Positions 44,592 through 53,257 of a stretch of 64,000 nucleotides of DNA are shown piece by piece. Each line of letters opens with the position of its first letter. Positions within the stretch are counted from its first letter, which is position 1. Origin of the DNA: an archaeon. Its GTDB lineage: Archaea > Thermoplasmatota > Thermoplasmata > Methanomassiliicoccales > Methanomethylophilaceae. The translations under genes and the position numbers were made by a program. The notes below the pieces were generated by a model. That model did not search any database, was not told the origin of the DNA, and was given only the letters and a program-made list of their open reading frames with translations. The DNA lies in assembly GCA_024399275.1 (NCBI GenBank), contig JAKSHS010000001.1, forward strand, positions 62,001 to 126,000, given 5' to 3'.

Positions 44592-45407
44592 TCATTCCAA
44601 AAATGAATCTACAAAAATCATAAAAAATATAGCAATAACGCGGGACGTCTCATTCGTAGCACCAAGAACATCTCCATTAACAATTCCAAAGTTTCTATTG
44701 GCCACATTAGCCATTACCAGTCCCCACAAAATTGACATTGTAAATCCTACAATTATGGAGATCCCGGAATTTCCCACAATATTATAGTTGGTGAATATAC
44801 ATCCAAACAAGTATTTCCACAGAAAACAAAGCGCGAGAATAATAATTATCGACAAAGCTGTAGACTTGATGAGGGATAGCGGTGTCGTATATCTTACAGA
44901 ATCTCCAGCCATGCCGTTGCCCGCATTTCCAAATGCAGCCGTTGCAACCTGCGTATTTTTTGCTATTACTTCCGCGTTAACTGCAAATAAAACAAATTTA
45001 ACAATATTTAACGAAGAATATTCCGCAAATAGCAGAAGTATAATCATTGTACCCGTAACAATACCGCCAGCACCTACTAAAGTATCTTTCAATGCTCTAA
45101 TATGATCCTCTCTTTTCCCTGACACGACAAGACCATCACCCATATCCACAGTTCCATCAAGGTGAAGAAAGCGATTCATTGCACTTACACAAAATATAGT
45201 AACAGCTGCAGCAATAAACTTCGATGTACACATGTATGTCAGACAAAAAACAAATCCTGCAAATAGTCCGTAAAACAAACCCACTATCGGCACTAGCCAA
45301 AATTTTTTATTCATATTGTCTACGTGTCTTTGTTCTACATCTATCGGGAGCACAGTAAAAAATGAAAACATTCCCTTAATTGCCAACAAAATTGAAACAC
45401 AACTCAC
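44592..45407 (-). CDS. cobS: Cobalamin 5'-phosphate synthase CobS
   Basis: CobS, 271 residues, joins AdoCbi-GDP with alpha-ribazole phosphate in the membrane. The family motif HLDGTVDMGDGLVVSGKREDHI (shortened from HLDG-x2-D-x2-DG) lies near residue 82, followed by KDTLVGAGGIVTG. About seven membrane segments are visible. The frame extends to GTG 45434, but GTG 45407 has CAGGGGA at ideal distance and gives the usual N-terminus (LLAIKGMFSFFTVLPI), so I prefer it. Confidence 0.9.
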   Translation of the reverse strand: MSCVSILLAIKGMFSFFTVLPIDVEQRHVDNMNKKFWLVPIVGLFYGLFAGFVFCLTYMCTSKFIAAAVTIFCVSAMNRFLHLDGTVDMGDGLVVSGKREDHIRALKDTLVGAGGIVTGTMIILLLFAEYSSLNIVKFVLFAVNAEVIAKNTQVATAAFGNAGNGMAGDSVRYTTPLSLIKSTALSIIIILALCFLWKYLFGCIFTNYNIVGNSGISIIVGFTMSILWGLVMANVANRNFGIVNGDVLGATNETSRVIAIFFMIFVDSFLE

Positions 45408-45716
45408 GAGAATCCCCTGCCCTGTGTAACACACCCACTACTCCTCGCAACACGACGCATAAAATAGCTTTCTTCATCAAAATTCTTTGCACTGGGAAAA
45501 AACGATCTAAATTCCTCTCCGTGCCTTATTTCACATTTCTAGTTCTAAGTTCTTGGAACGTCTGTGCGACTAAAACTCCTACTCATCTATTACGCAACTC
45601 AACACTGACGCTGTGACGCTTCTATAAACGCCCCCAATAACCCAAAATAATAGCACAGCAACACTACAGGCGACCTCTCCGTATTTAAAATATCATCCGT
45701 CAACTCATAGTAAAGA

Positions 45717-46526
45717 TTAAACACGGGGCTTCCCCAAACGATATCTTTTTGGAAGAACATACAACTCATTGTCGTCATCCAATCCTACCGAAGCCGACAC
45801 CCCATAAACATCCTGAATCAACTCGGTAGTAATAACATCCTTCGGTTTACCGGTGGCAATAACTTTTCCTTTCTTCATTATTATACAGAGGTCGCAATAT
45901 CTCGCCATAAGTGAAAGATCATGTTCCGCCACAAGAATTGTCATGTCTTTTCTAACCATTGCGGTTAAGTATTCCATGACGTCAAGCTTGTATTTCATAT
46001 CAAGATGAGATGTCGGTTCATCAATGAGCATTAACCTCGGCTGTTGAACATACGCCTTAGCAATGAGAGCACGTTGTTGTTCTCCAGAAGATAACATGTT
46101 GAATTCTCTCTCTCGAAGATCGTAAACCCCAAACTTCTTTAAGGCATTATATACTAGTACTTCATCCTCAGCAGATTCCCACCACATGTTACTAACATAC
46201 GGGTATCTGCCCATCATAACTGTCTCAAACACAGTTAGCCCAAAACCTATATGAAATTCAGCCGGAACATTCGCAATCTCTTTAGCAATTTCTTTTGAAG
46301 ACTTGCTTAATATGCTCTTTCCGTCTATTAGAATATCCCCCGACGAAATGTCTCGCGTTTTATTAATACATCTCATCATAGTAGTTTTTCCACACCCGTT
46401 TGGGCCAATAAGGCCCACAAGTAGTCCAGGCCCTATTTCATATGAAACGTCACGTATAGCGTGATACCCGTCAGAGCAAATTAGATTGAGTTCTCTCAAT
46501 TCCAGCAGTGGAGTGTTTTCATCCAT
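45717..46526 (-). CDS. btuD: ABC transporter ATP-binding protein, corrinoid/iron-chelate type (BtuD)
   Basis: A 269-residue ABC ATPase. Walker A is GPNGCGKTT near residue 42, the signature is LSSGEQQRALIAKA, Walker B is RLMLIDEPTSHLDM and the H-loop is VAEHDLS. The start ATG 46526 overlaps the end of the permease gene by eight bases and is preferred to the longer frame. With the FecCD-type permease and BtuF-like receptor and the cob genes nearby, the substrate is most likely a corrinoid. Confidence 0.88.
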   Translation of the reverse strand: MDENTPLLELRELNLICSDGYHAIRDVSYEIGPGLLVGLIGPNGCGKTTMMRCINKTRDISSGDILIDGKSILSKSSKEIAKEIANVPAEFHIGFGLTVFETVMMGRYPYVSNMWWESAEDEVLVYNALKKFGVYDLREREFNMLSSGEQQRALIAKAYVQQPRLMLIDEPTSHLDMKYKLDVMEYLTAMVRKDMTILVAEHDLSLMARYCDLCIIMKKGKVIATGKPKDVITTELIQDVYGVSASVGLDDDNELYVLPKRYRLGKPRV

Positions 46527-47781
46527 TGTACATTTTTCCCTTTTTAACAAAAAGCCAGATAAATATCGGAACACCGACGATAGTAGTTATGGCACCAACA
46601 GGCAACTCCACACCTGGATACATCATCCTCGCAATAAGATCCGCAACTATCATTATCAATGCACCGACAAATATTGACGCTGGCATAACTATCCTATGAT
46701 CACTTCCAACAAACATCCTACATAAATGTGGAACTATCAATCCCAAAAACCCAATAATCCCGACAAATGACACACAAATTGACGTTAATACAGATGCATA
46801 AGTTAGCATGAATCTGTTAAACCACTTAACATTAAGTCCCATTTGTTTTGCTTGATCTTCTCCAAGAAGTATAATATTGAGTTCTCTAGCCCATATAAGC
46901 GGTATGACAGACATTGTTATTATCGGAACGAAAATAAATTTAAGCTGTATCCATGAAATATTAGCAAATGATCCATACAACCAGGTAAGGACATTAATGA
47001 TTTTATGGCCCGCCATGATCATCATTAATGTCTGAACAGCACTAAATGCCATGCCGACAATAACTCCAGAAAGGACATAGTTAACCGATAACCCTCCTGC
47101 TTTCTCAGCCAATATCATCGTGCAAGCAAACGCGACAAGGCCACTCATCATTGATGCTATCGCAATTAAATACGGAGAATGTGACGAAAACAGGCCAAAA
47201 AAAGTAAACTCAAATGCTACTACGGCTACCGCTGCAGTTCCTGCGCCTGACGAAACTCCCATAATATATGGGTCCACTAATGGATTTCTGATGATCGCCT
47301 GATATATCAGTCCTGCAATTGACAATCCAATACCAACAGATAATGCCGCTAATGTTCTTGGTAGTCTAGAACCACAAACGAGTATCTCGTCATATGTTAA
47401 GTCTTGTCCACATTTTTTGACAAATGAAATTAGAGCTAATATCGTCTTGTCTGGTGACAGTGTACCGGCTGCTCCACAACACAAAGATAAAAACAGCATT
47501 GCAAGCACTGCAACAAGTCCTGAAAACAACAAAATCTGGAGCCTACGTCTATTCCTCTCAACATGCAAACAGACATAATTTGTTGGCCGATTAGTATTTC
47601 TCATCAAGAAGAATCTACGATACAACAATACAAACACAAATGAAACGCAAATAACTACAGATAAGAGTGTAACATGCGCAAGCCCAGCACATATATTGGC
47701 TGATAGATTCAGTAAAACGCATACACTCATGGATAAGAATAATGCAAGAATCAATGCGCTTAGCGCTTTCTTTATTCTCAT
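46519..47781 (-). CDS. btuC: ABC transporter permease, FecCD/BtuC type, with N-terminal extension
   Basis: A 420-residue permease of the BtuC/FhuB/FecCD family with about ten core membrane helices. Signature stretches are RLPRTLAALSVGIGLSIAGL, NPLVDPYIMGVSSGAG and the coupling-helix region GIIGFLGLIVPHLCRMFVG. It is about 90 residues longer than usual because of an N-terminal extension with two extra hydrophobic segments (residues 8-28 and 36-54) and a basic loop. Five bases separate it from the receptor gene. Confidence 0.9.
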   Translation of the reverse strand: MRIKKALSALILALFLSMSVCVLLNLSANICAGLAHVTLLSVVICVSFVFVLLYRRFFLMRNTNRPTNYVCLHVERNRRRLQILLFSGLVAVLAMLFLSLCCGAAGTLSPDKTILALISFVKKCGQDLTYDEILVCGSRLPRTLAALSVGIGLSIAGLIYQAIIRNPLVDPYIMGVSSGAGTAAVAVVAFEFTFFGLFSSHSPYLIAIASMMSGLVAFACTMILAEKAGGLSVNYVLSGVIVGMAFSAVQTLMMIMAGHKIINVLTWLYGSFANISWIQLKFIFVPIITMSVIPLIWARELNIILLGEDQAKQMGLNVKWFNRFMLTYASVLTSICVSFVGIIGFLGLIVPHLCRMFVGSDHRIVMPASIFVGALIMIVADLIARMMYPGVELPVGAITTIVGVPIFIWLFVKKGKMYNG

Positions 47782-47786
47782 TCTAA

Positions 47787-49124
47787 CTATACCAACAGGT
47801 TCTCGTAGTCATTGCCTATATATTTTGGAACTACAGATAGATGAAATACTTCTGGATGCAAAATCCTACCAAGTAGTCCCATCAACTGCGTCACCCTTGG
47901 ACTAGGGCGTTGCATCATGTCTCCAGCATCCTCGCACATCATGTATATTTCTCCGTTCCTGTAAGCATCTGTGGACTTCCAATCATCTGGTAATATCGAT
48001 AACATACAATTGTACTCCAACTGAGTAGCCTTATAAACTGTCGTAAGAACTATTATTTTTGAAGGATTGTTCTTCACAACAACCTCTCTATCAACAGACA
48101 ACCATCCATCGAGGTTTGCAAACGCATTTTCCCCCAACAATCTTGCTATAATGTCCCCTACATAAGTATGGCTCCCAGCAACAAATGGAGACGAATTTAA
48201 TCCTAGGACGACCATCACAGTGCCATTATCAGAAGTCTCTGCCTCCTCTATTAAGCTTATAATTCTCAAAGTTTCATTTTCAATCTGGCTTATTTTAATA
48301 TTAGCATCACTGCCCCGCCCGAGCACGGTTCCTACGATGTATATATTATCAATAATGTCGTCGAACGTCTCTTCAGTACAAAGGACAACTGATTCAATTC
48401 CACTGCTCCTTAACCTATTCGCAATTTGTACATGGTTATACTGCAAACCGTCACAAAGAACTATGTCTGGCTTAGCTCCAAGAATTTCTTCGAATAAAAC
48501 CGTTCCATAGTCCCCTACTACAGCCAGCTTCTCCTCATTCCGCATCTTCATTATCTCAATAGGATAATCGCTATGTCTATCCACTCCAACGAGCAAGTCT
48601 GCTGCCTTTATGTTGCTTATAATTTCCGTAATAGAAGGTGAAAGAGACACAACTCTCTGCACCTTACCATGTCCATATATTGATCTTCCAGACTGATCTA
48701 CAGCGACTGTGGGTTCTCCATTTGAATCACAATATGCCCATGATGAAATAGTACAGTCTGTCAAACTAACCGAATAAGGCGCAGACATTTTCACCCACTC
48801 AGTCGTTCCACACTTAACCACCCAAAGATTCCATGTAGCATCACCAGGTACTGAGTATATGCTGTCAATCTCGACAATACTCCCATTCCCGTCTATAGAA
48901 AATGAATACCCATTGTCTTTACAAATATAATCAAGTGAATCTATAGCTGTAGGGCACTCATCAAAATTGATGGTAGTCCATGTCACATTCCTATTCCCAA
49001 AATCGACTGTTATCTCCCCAAACTCGCGCGTAACGGTGTCTTGCTCAATGCCAGCAGTTATCGCTATTGCGGAAGACAGCAAAACAGCAACTATAATAAC
49101 TCTCTTTGCCAGGTTACTGATCAT
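47787..49124 (-). CDS. btuF: BtuF-like substrate-binding protein with N-terminal DUF4430-like domain
   Basis: A secreted or membrane-anchored receptor of 445 residues. A signal-like hydrophobic segment is at 8-25. Residues about 35-135 form an extra beta-rich domain with ITVDFGNRNVTW, VPGDATWNLWVV and a WAYCDSNG end, resembling DUF4430, a relative of the transcobalamin C-terminal domain. The BtuF/FepB-type domain follows (RVVSLSPSITEIISNI, KPDIVLCDG). A TTG at 49160 opens a longer frame, but a TATA element at 49161-49172 argues for ATG 49124. It is the first gene of btuFCD. Confidence 0.87.
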   Translation of the reverse strand: MISNLAKRVIIVAVLLSSAIAITAGIEQDTVTREFGEITVDFGNRNVTWTTINFDECPTAIDSLDYICKDNGYSFSIDGNGSIVEIDSIYSVPGDATWNLWVVKCGTTEWVKMSAPYSVSLTDCTISSWAYCDSNGEPTVAVDQSGRSIYGHGKVQRVVSLSPSITEIISNIKAADLLVGVDRHSDYPIEIMKMRNEEKLAVVGDYGTVLFEEILGAKPDIVLCDGLQYNHVQIANRLRSSGIESVVLCTEETFDDIIDNIYIVGTVLGRGSDANIKISQIENETLRIISLIEEAETSDNGTVMVVLGLNSSPFVAGSHTYVGDIIARLLGENAFANLDGWLSVDREVVVKNNPSKIIVLTTVYKATQLEYNCMLSILPDDWKSTDAYRNGEIYMMCEDAGDMMQRPSPRVTQLMGLLGRILHPEVFHLSVVPKYIGNDYENLLV

Positions 49125-49893
49125 AAAACGCCACAAAATGAGTCGCACAACGTTCCTCAAAAATACAAATATCCAGCACCACGCGAACGCCCAACTTCAT
49201 AAGCTCTTCCCTGACATTTCTAATTCCCAGAATAAGCACCAATTCAATTCTGTACTGTACGATACTTATCCTCCCTGTTCTATTGCCCCAGACGCAACTC
49301 TTACGCTGATATAAGAAAAGCGCATCACGTATAACCTGCCAGGACTACCAACCAATTAAATGACCTCGATCCTCACAATAACAAAATTTCATTATAAATC
49401 TTTGGACTATCCATCCAACTCATAACTTTTTCTTTTTTGCACTGTTTTTCTGAAAAAGTAATTTTAAAAATGTAGTCCATATAGAACAAACACATTAACA
49501 CACAAAACAGACGATCAATGCTAGCACGCAATAACAATCGGTCTTTTTGGAATAAAATTCAACCCATTATTGACAAGCGCCCAGGTCCTATAGAAGTCTA
49601 GTAGTTCCACGAGCACTAGGAACCCCAGCAACGGTTCAACACTTGTATTAAAACTTTTTGTAAAAGATCATATGCCTGCAACAATTACTTCAAACATCTT
49701 ATACACATCTTTGATCTAATGCAGTAAAGCTGTATGAATGACACCAAAAGGTATACATTTCATCTAGAATCACAATCAACTTTCACCCAAATAAGTAACA
49801 TGACCTTCGCAGGATCAATCTATATTGTCCAATACTAAACTCAAATACAATAGAATAAAATTAATAAAAAAGGGGAATTAAACCCCAATTAAA
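49125..49893. other. Long intergenic region, no gene found
   Basis: About 770 bases between btuF and apt. The left end holds the btuF promoter (ATATTTGTATTT on the minus strand at 49161-49172), and the right end the apt terminator. No corrinoid riboswitch-like fold, tRNA or convincing coding frame could be identified in the middle, which is AT-rich with many short stops. Confidence 0.5.
49870..49886 (-). terminator. Terminator of apt
   Basis: On the minus strand GGGG-TTTAATT-CCCC followed by TTTTTTATTAATTTTA, 7 bases after the apt stop. The stem is short (4 GC pairs) but the T-tract is strong. Confidence 0.6.
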
Positions 49894-50418
49894 TCATGCG
49901 CCTGGATAAGTTATTAGAGAAAAGACATCATACCCTCGAAGTTTATCTCTTCCCTTGAGGCCCGCAAGCTCCATTACGAAGCCTACTTTGACAACCTTCC
50001 CCCCGCCTCTTTCGACGAGTTTAATTGCTGCTTTAGCAGTGCCACCTGTGGCTATAAGATCGTCAATCACGACCACCTTCTGCCCACTCGAAATAGCATC
50101 CTCATGCATTTCAACCGTCGCAGTACCATACTCTAGTTCGTAGTCTTCAGAATATTTTTCTCTTGGAAGTTTACCCTTCTTTCGAATAAGAACAAATGCC
50201 TTATTCAGCACATATGCTACGGGTGCACCAAAAATGAATCCTCTGGATTCGGATCCTACAACCACGTCAAAGTCTACATCTTTTAATCTTTCAACTAGCT
50301 CATCAATGACAAGTCTAAATCCGTCTCTGTCATTGAGTATGCTAGTCACATCGCGGAACATGATCCCCTTTTTAGGGAAGTCAGGAACTGTCGTTACATA
50401 GTCTTCCAACGCCTTCAT
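49894..50418 (-). CDS. apt: Adenine phosphoribosyltransferase
   Basis: Apt, 174 residues, salvages adenine to AMP with PRPP. The PRPP loop VVVIDDLIATGGTAKAA is near residue 120, and DFPKKGIMFRDVTSIL and VVGSESRGFIFGAPVAY are family signatures. A minus-strand box GTAAATAA at 50440-50447 lies 25 bases before the ATG, so the transcript appears leaderless. Some archaeal relatives prefer hypoxanthine or guanine, so substrate range is not certain. Confidence 0.93.
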   Translation of the reverse strand: MKALEDYVTTVPDFPKKGIMFRDVTSILNDRDGFRLVIDELVERLKDVDFDVVVGSESRGFIFGAPVAYVLNKAFVLIRKKGKLPREKYSEDYELEYGTATVEMHEDAISSGQKVVVIDDLIATGGTAKAAIKLVERGGGKVVKVGFVMELAGLKGRDKLRGYDVFSLITYPGA

Positions 50419-50818
50419 AAATGACGTACCGGCTAGTTCTTATTTACCAGATTCGTCTAAGTTGCTACTAAATTCAATCTTTTAATCAAATCAACAGCCA
50501 ACATAGTGCCCTTTGAGAATATTTTTATAAGAGTAGTGTGCAAAAAGTCCGAACAAAATTTAAAACTGACAACCACCCAACAATAAACAAAAAGCAAAAC
50601 TAACCGTTAAATCTCTGGAAAACAGTAACGTTCCAATTTCCACTGAAATGGATTTCTTCCCACTTTAAATATTATCAGGCTGCCCACATCACTTAAACTA
50701 AGGGTTGCACTTACAAAAACTTCTAGAGAAAAACGAAATCAAAACATGTTAAGCATAGACATGGACCACCAACAATCTCAAGAATCTGTTTTAATATGTA
50801 AAGTGAAGATGTCTATTT
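50419..50818. other. Intergenic region between divergent apt and HxlR genes
   Basis: About 400 AT-rich bases holding the apt promoter near 50440 (minus) and the HxlR promoter TTTTAATATGTA at 50789-50800 (plus), 25 bases before its ATG. Nothing else recognised. Confidence 0.5.
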
Positions 50819-51196
50819 ATGCGGAATGAGCTCAGACTTGGTTGCGCTGTTGATGCCGCGATGTCCGTCATAGAGGGTAAGTGGAAAGCCGTCATCATAT
50901 GCAAACTTGCACACAATGGGCAAATGAGATTTAGCGAATTAATGAGGGGAATTCCGACGATTTCTTCCAAAGTTCTGGCAAATCAACTCAAAGAATTAGA
51001 AGAAGATGGAATCATCTTTAGAAAATCTACCATTGCAGCCAAGCGTGTCACTTATTCACTCACAGAAAAAGGATATGATCTCGGCCCAGCTTTAGTTGAA
51101 CTCGTGAAATGGTCTTTAAGAAACATGTCACTCAAGGAAGCAAATCTCAACAACACCGCATGTATCAATTTTGAGTTACCTTCAATAAAGGCGTAG
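50819..51196 (+). CDS. HxlR-family transcriptional regulator
   Basis: A 125-residue winged-helix regulator of the HxlR/MarR-like group. The family N-terminus CAVDAAMSVIEGKWKAVIICKL, the recognition region MRFSELMRGIPTISSKVLANQLKELEEDGII and the wing YSLTEKGYDLGPALVEL are all present. HxlR proteins often sense redox state or aldehydes through a conserved cysteine near the N-terminus, here Cys9. It lies 68 bases upstream of a flavin-barrel protein gene it may control; the spacer contains tandem repeats. The gene ends in TAG. Confidence 0.88.
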   Translation: MRNELRLGCAVDAAMSVIEGKWKAVIICKLAHNGQMRFSELMRGIPTISSKVLANQLKELEEDGIIFRKSTIAAKRVTYSLTEKGYDLGPALVELVKWSLRNMSLKEANLNNTACINFELPSIKA

Positions 51197-51199
51197 ATT

Positions 51200-51219
51200 G
51201 TTACTTTTTCGTTACTTTT
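51200..51219 (+). repeat. Tandem repeats GTTACTTTT before the flavin-barrel gene
   Basis: GTTACTTTT occurs at 51200-51208 and 51211-51219, one helical turn (11 bases) apart, immediately upstream of a TATA-like CGATAAATAC at 51226-51235. This arrangement fits an activator or repressor site, perhaps for the adjacent HxlR protein. Function inferred from position only. Confidence 0.45.
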
Positions 51220-51264
51220 AGTTATCGATAAATACTATCATCCCAATGTCAGGCCGGTGATACA

Positions 51265-51657
51265 ATGGTTGTAATACCGAAAAATGTCTTGGATATTATT
51301 GCGTCAAAGGAGGCAATAAAAGTACTTGGCACTGTTTCTTCAGATGGAATTCCACACGCAATCGTATGTGGAAGCTTTTTCGCAACACCTGATGGAAAGG
51401 TTGGTGTTGGTGAAATACTTATGAAGAGAGCCGCGGAAAATCTCAAAAAAACTAAAAAAGCGACACTTCTCGTTGAGAAAGATCACGCATCATTTGAGCT
51501 TATTCTCAAGGACGCTACTCGTCTTACCGGTAAAGAACTCACAGACTTCAATGGAAAGCTACCACCAAAGCTCCAAGCCCGCGCCCTGTGGATGTTTGAT
51601 GTCTCCGAAATCTGGGACGAAAGTGCGGGACCAACGGCCGGCTCAAAAATAGCATAA
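51265..51657 (+). CDS. Pyridoxamine 5'-phosphate oxidase-like flavin-binding split-barrel protein
   Basis: A 130-residue protein that looks like a small FMN-binding split barrel (PNPOx-like): LGTVSSDGIPHAIVCGSFFATPDGKVGVGEI matches the first two strands and MKRAAENLKKTKKATLLVEKD the following helix-strand unit. Substrate and cofactor cannot be told from sequence. Association with an HxlR regulator suggests a stress or redox role. GGCCGGTGATACA before the ATG contains the GGTGAT ribosome binding site. A two-way hairpin terminator follows. Confidence 0.78.
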   Translation: MVVIPKNVLDIIASKEAIKVLGTVSSDGIPHAIVCGSFFATPDGKVGVGEILMKRAAENLKKTKKATLLVEKDHASFELILKDATRLTGKELTDFNGKLPPKLQARALWMFDVSEIWDESAGPTAGSKIA

Positions 51658-51672
51658 GCACACAGACCAAAA

Positions 51673-51723
51673 GGCCCGGCTAACGGGCCCACCTTTTATT
51701 AGCCGCCTCCGCAAACCCGGAGG
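51673..51723. terminator. Bidirectional terminator between convergent genes
   Basis: Two hairpins, GGCCCG-GCTAA-CGGGCC (51673-51689) and CCTCCG-N6-CGGAGG (51706-51723), separate the flavin-barrel gene from rpsB. On the plus strand the first is followed by CACCTTTTATT, on the minus strand by TTTTGGTC, so it can serve both transcripts. Confidence 0.65.
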
Positions 51724-51754
51724 AAGCAAAAGGTATCAGGGAATCTCCAGCTAG

Positions 51755-52366
51755 TCAAAGCTTCGACTCGAAGTCATCAATTTCCATAGTAAAGTCAGCA
51801 GGGTCCTTAAGATTCCCCCTTGCGATGAGAACTTCCCTTGTAAGAATCCAATAGATACATGCAAGCGCTCGCCTGCCCTTATTGTTTGTAGGTATAACAA
51901 GGTCTACATTTCTCGTCTCATTATTCGCATCGCACATTGCAACAATTGGAATTCCAACATCAAGAGCCTCTTTCAGCGCCTGTTTGTCTGCCGCAGGATC
52001 TGTACAAAGTATAACTTCAGGCTCTACAAAAGCGCTGTTCGTTGGATTAGTAAGTGTACCCGGAACAAAACGGCCCGCGAATGCAGGTGCACCAATTGCC
52101 CTCGAAAATTCTCTTGCCGGCTTCTGCCCATACTGCCTTGCTGACACGACAAGAATCCTCTTAGGATCATAACGTGCAAGGAATTTCGCAGTTGCCCTAA
52201 TTCTATCATCAGTTCTCTTAACATTAAGGACATAAAGTCCATCCTGTCTAACCTTATAGATAAAATCCCTCATGTCGGCACTTTTCTGCTGTGTTCCAAT
52301 GTGCACGCCAGAGGTGAGGTAGATATCCTCCTCAATTAATAACCCAGTGTTTTCCATCCCATCCAT
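51755..52366 (-). CDS. rpsB: 30S ribosomal protein S2 (uS2)
   Basis: Ribosomal protein S2, 203 residues, archaeal type. [20 protein letters not shown], the [18 protein letters not shown] segment and [24 protein letters not shown] are diagnostic. Translation might start at the second methionine (52357). It lies six bases after rpoK, a common archaeal pairing. Confidence 0.95.
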   Translation of the reverse strand: MDGMENTGLLIEEDIYLTSGVHIGTQQKSADMRDFIYKVRQDGLYVLNVKRTDDRIRATAKFLARYDPKRILVVSARQYGQKPAREFSRAIGAPAFAGRFVPGTLTNPTNSAFVEPEVILCTDPAADKQALKEALDVGIPIVAMCDANNETRNVDLVIPTNNKGRRALACIYWILTREVLIARGNLKDPADFTMEIDDFESKL

Positions 52367-52372
52367 ATTTAG

Positions 52373-52543
52373 TCATTCCTTAACCACTGAAATCGGTATA
52401 ACGCCTTTCTCGAATTCTCGCATAGCTATGTCAATGGGATCCAGAACATCTACCACATCTATAAGAACGGGCGCACCGGATGAAATCTGGAGTGCTCTAG
52501 AACCAATAATCCTAGCCTTCTCAAATTTAGTGTACCTTGCCAT
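52373..52543 (-). CDS. rpoK: DNA-directed RNA polymerase subunit K (Rpb6 homologue)
   Basis: A 56-residue protein, short enough to be overlooked. It begins MARYTKFEKARIIGSRALQI, the conserved Rpb6/omega fold that clamps the largest subunit, and ends with IAMREFEKGVIPISVVKE. The ATG is at 52541-52543 and the TGA at 52373-52375. A minus-strand TTTTATAG near 52582-52589 is a fitting TATA box for a rpoK-rpsB transcript. rpoN, often adjacent, is not here. Confidence 0.94.
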   Translation of the reverse strand: MARYTKFEKARIIGSRALQISSGAPVLIDVVDVLDPIDIAMREFEKGVIPISVVKE

Positions 52544-52644
52544 AGTTCACCATATCAGGGTGGGCCCCGATTGATATTGATGCTATAAAACTTATTCTTC
52601 GAGTTTAACAACAAAATTCACAAATAGAAATTCAGCTGAGCATT

Positions 52645-52744
52645 GTCAGGTAGGACGAATATACTAATACACTAAATCATCAGCGTTCCCCTACTACACA
52701 TTAATAAGTGTAACGGACATCCCCCGTCCTACGGTGATCCTGAC
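52645..52744 (+). promoter_or_regulatory. Structured leader enclosing the ribosome binding site of the DUF2240-like gene
   Basis: GTCAGG-TAGGACG (52645-52657) is perfectly complementary to CGTCCTA (52725-52731) and CCTGAC (52739-52744). The only interruption is CGGTGAT on the 3' side, which contains GGTGAT, complementary to the 16S rRNA tail and nine bases before ATG 52748. The ribosome binding site is therefore a bulge in a 13-pair helix closing a 67-base domain with inner ACAC-N8-GTGT and GTT/AAC pairings. This suggests translational control. Confidence 0.5.
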
Positions 52745-52747
52745 AAT

Positions 52748-53257
52748 ATGATGAACAAACTCACAGTTTGCGCGGCAGCATTCTTCCGTAGCCGTGGTAG
52801 GAATTTTGTTACAGGAAAGGAATTTATCAACGAAATCTCTCTCAATCTTCGTTGGATGTCCAAAAGTGATGCAGAGTATATCTTATTTACATTAGTGGAA
52901 AAGAATATTCTAAGGAAAAATGGAGATTATTTCCAGCCAACATTTGACATATTGTCAGTTAAGAATATTCCAATCGGATACAAACCAGAACAAAATTTCG
53001 TCAGTGAATTAAGATCCACTATGCCACTCCAAAGCACCAAAGAAAGCTCCTTTTCATCATTAATCGTTGAGGCTGAAAAGTACGGGACAAGAAAAGAAGA
53101 TTTTATATCCGAATCATCAGCGATCCAGGACAAGTTAGGTATCGATATTCTTGTAGCAGGATTAATAATTCTAAAGAACAACGGAGCCGACGTCGACAAA
53201 GTATCTGATATCGTATACGAGCAAATATCAGTATCAAACCAACCTAGCTCTTCCTAA
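52748..53257 (+). CDS. DUF2240-like protein
   Basis: A 169-residue soluble protein, probably of the archaeal DUF2240 family. The N-terminal half looks like a winged helix (VCAAAFFRSRGRNFVTGKEFINEISLNL, then YILFTLVEKNILRKNGDYFQPTFDI), suited to nucleic acid binding. A serine-rich linker and a helical C-terminal segment with KLGIDILVAGLIILKNNGADV follow. Its 3' end overlaps the convergent MBF1 gene by 14 bases. A structured leader precedes it. Function unknown. Confidence 0.72.
   Translation: MMNKLTVCAAAFFRSRGRNFVTGKEFINEISLNLRWMSKSDAEYILFTLVEKNILRKNGDYFQPTFDILSVKNIPIGYKPEQNFVSELRSTMPLQSTKESSFSSLIVEAEKYGTRKEDFISESSAIQDKLGIDILVAGLIILKNNGADVDKVSDIVYEQISVSNQPSSS

Noticed and set aside
45435-45716. 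Open frames between cobS and btuD
   Set aside because: Short, without ribosome binding site or recognisable features; probably the cobS promoter region and btuD trailer.
49125-49893. Possible cobalamin riboswitch before btuF or in the corrinoid island
   Set aside because: No B12-box-like conserved core or multi-helix arrangement could be made out; archaeal examples are also rare.
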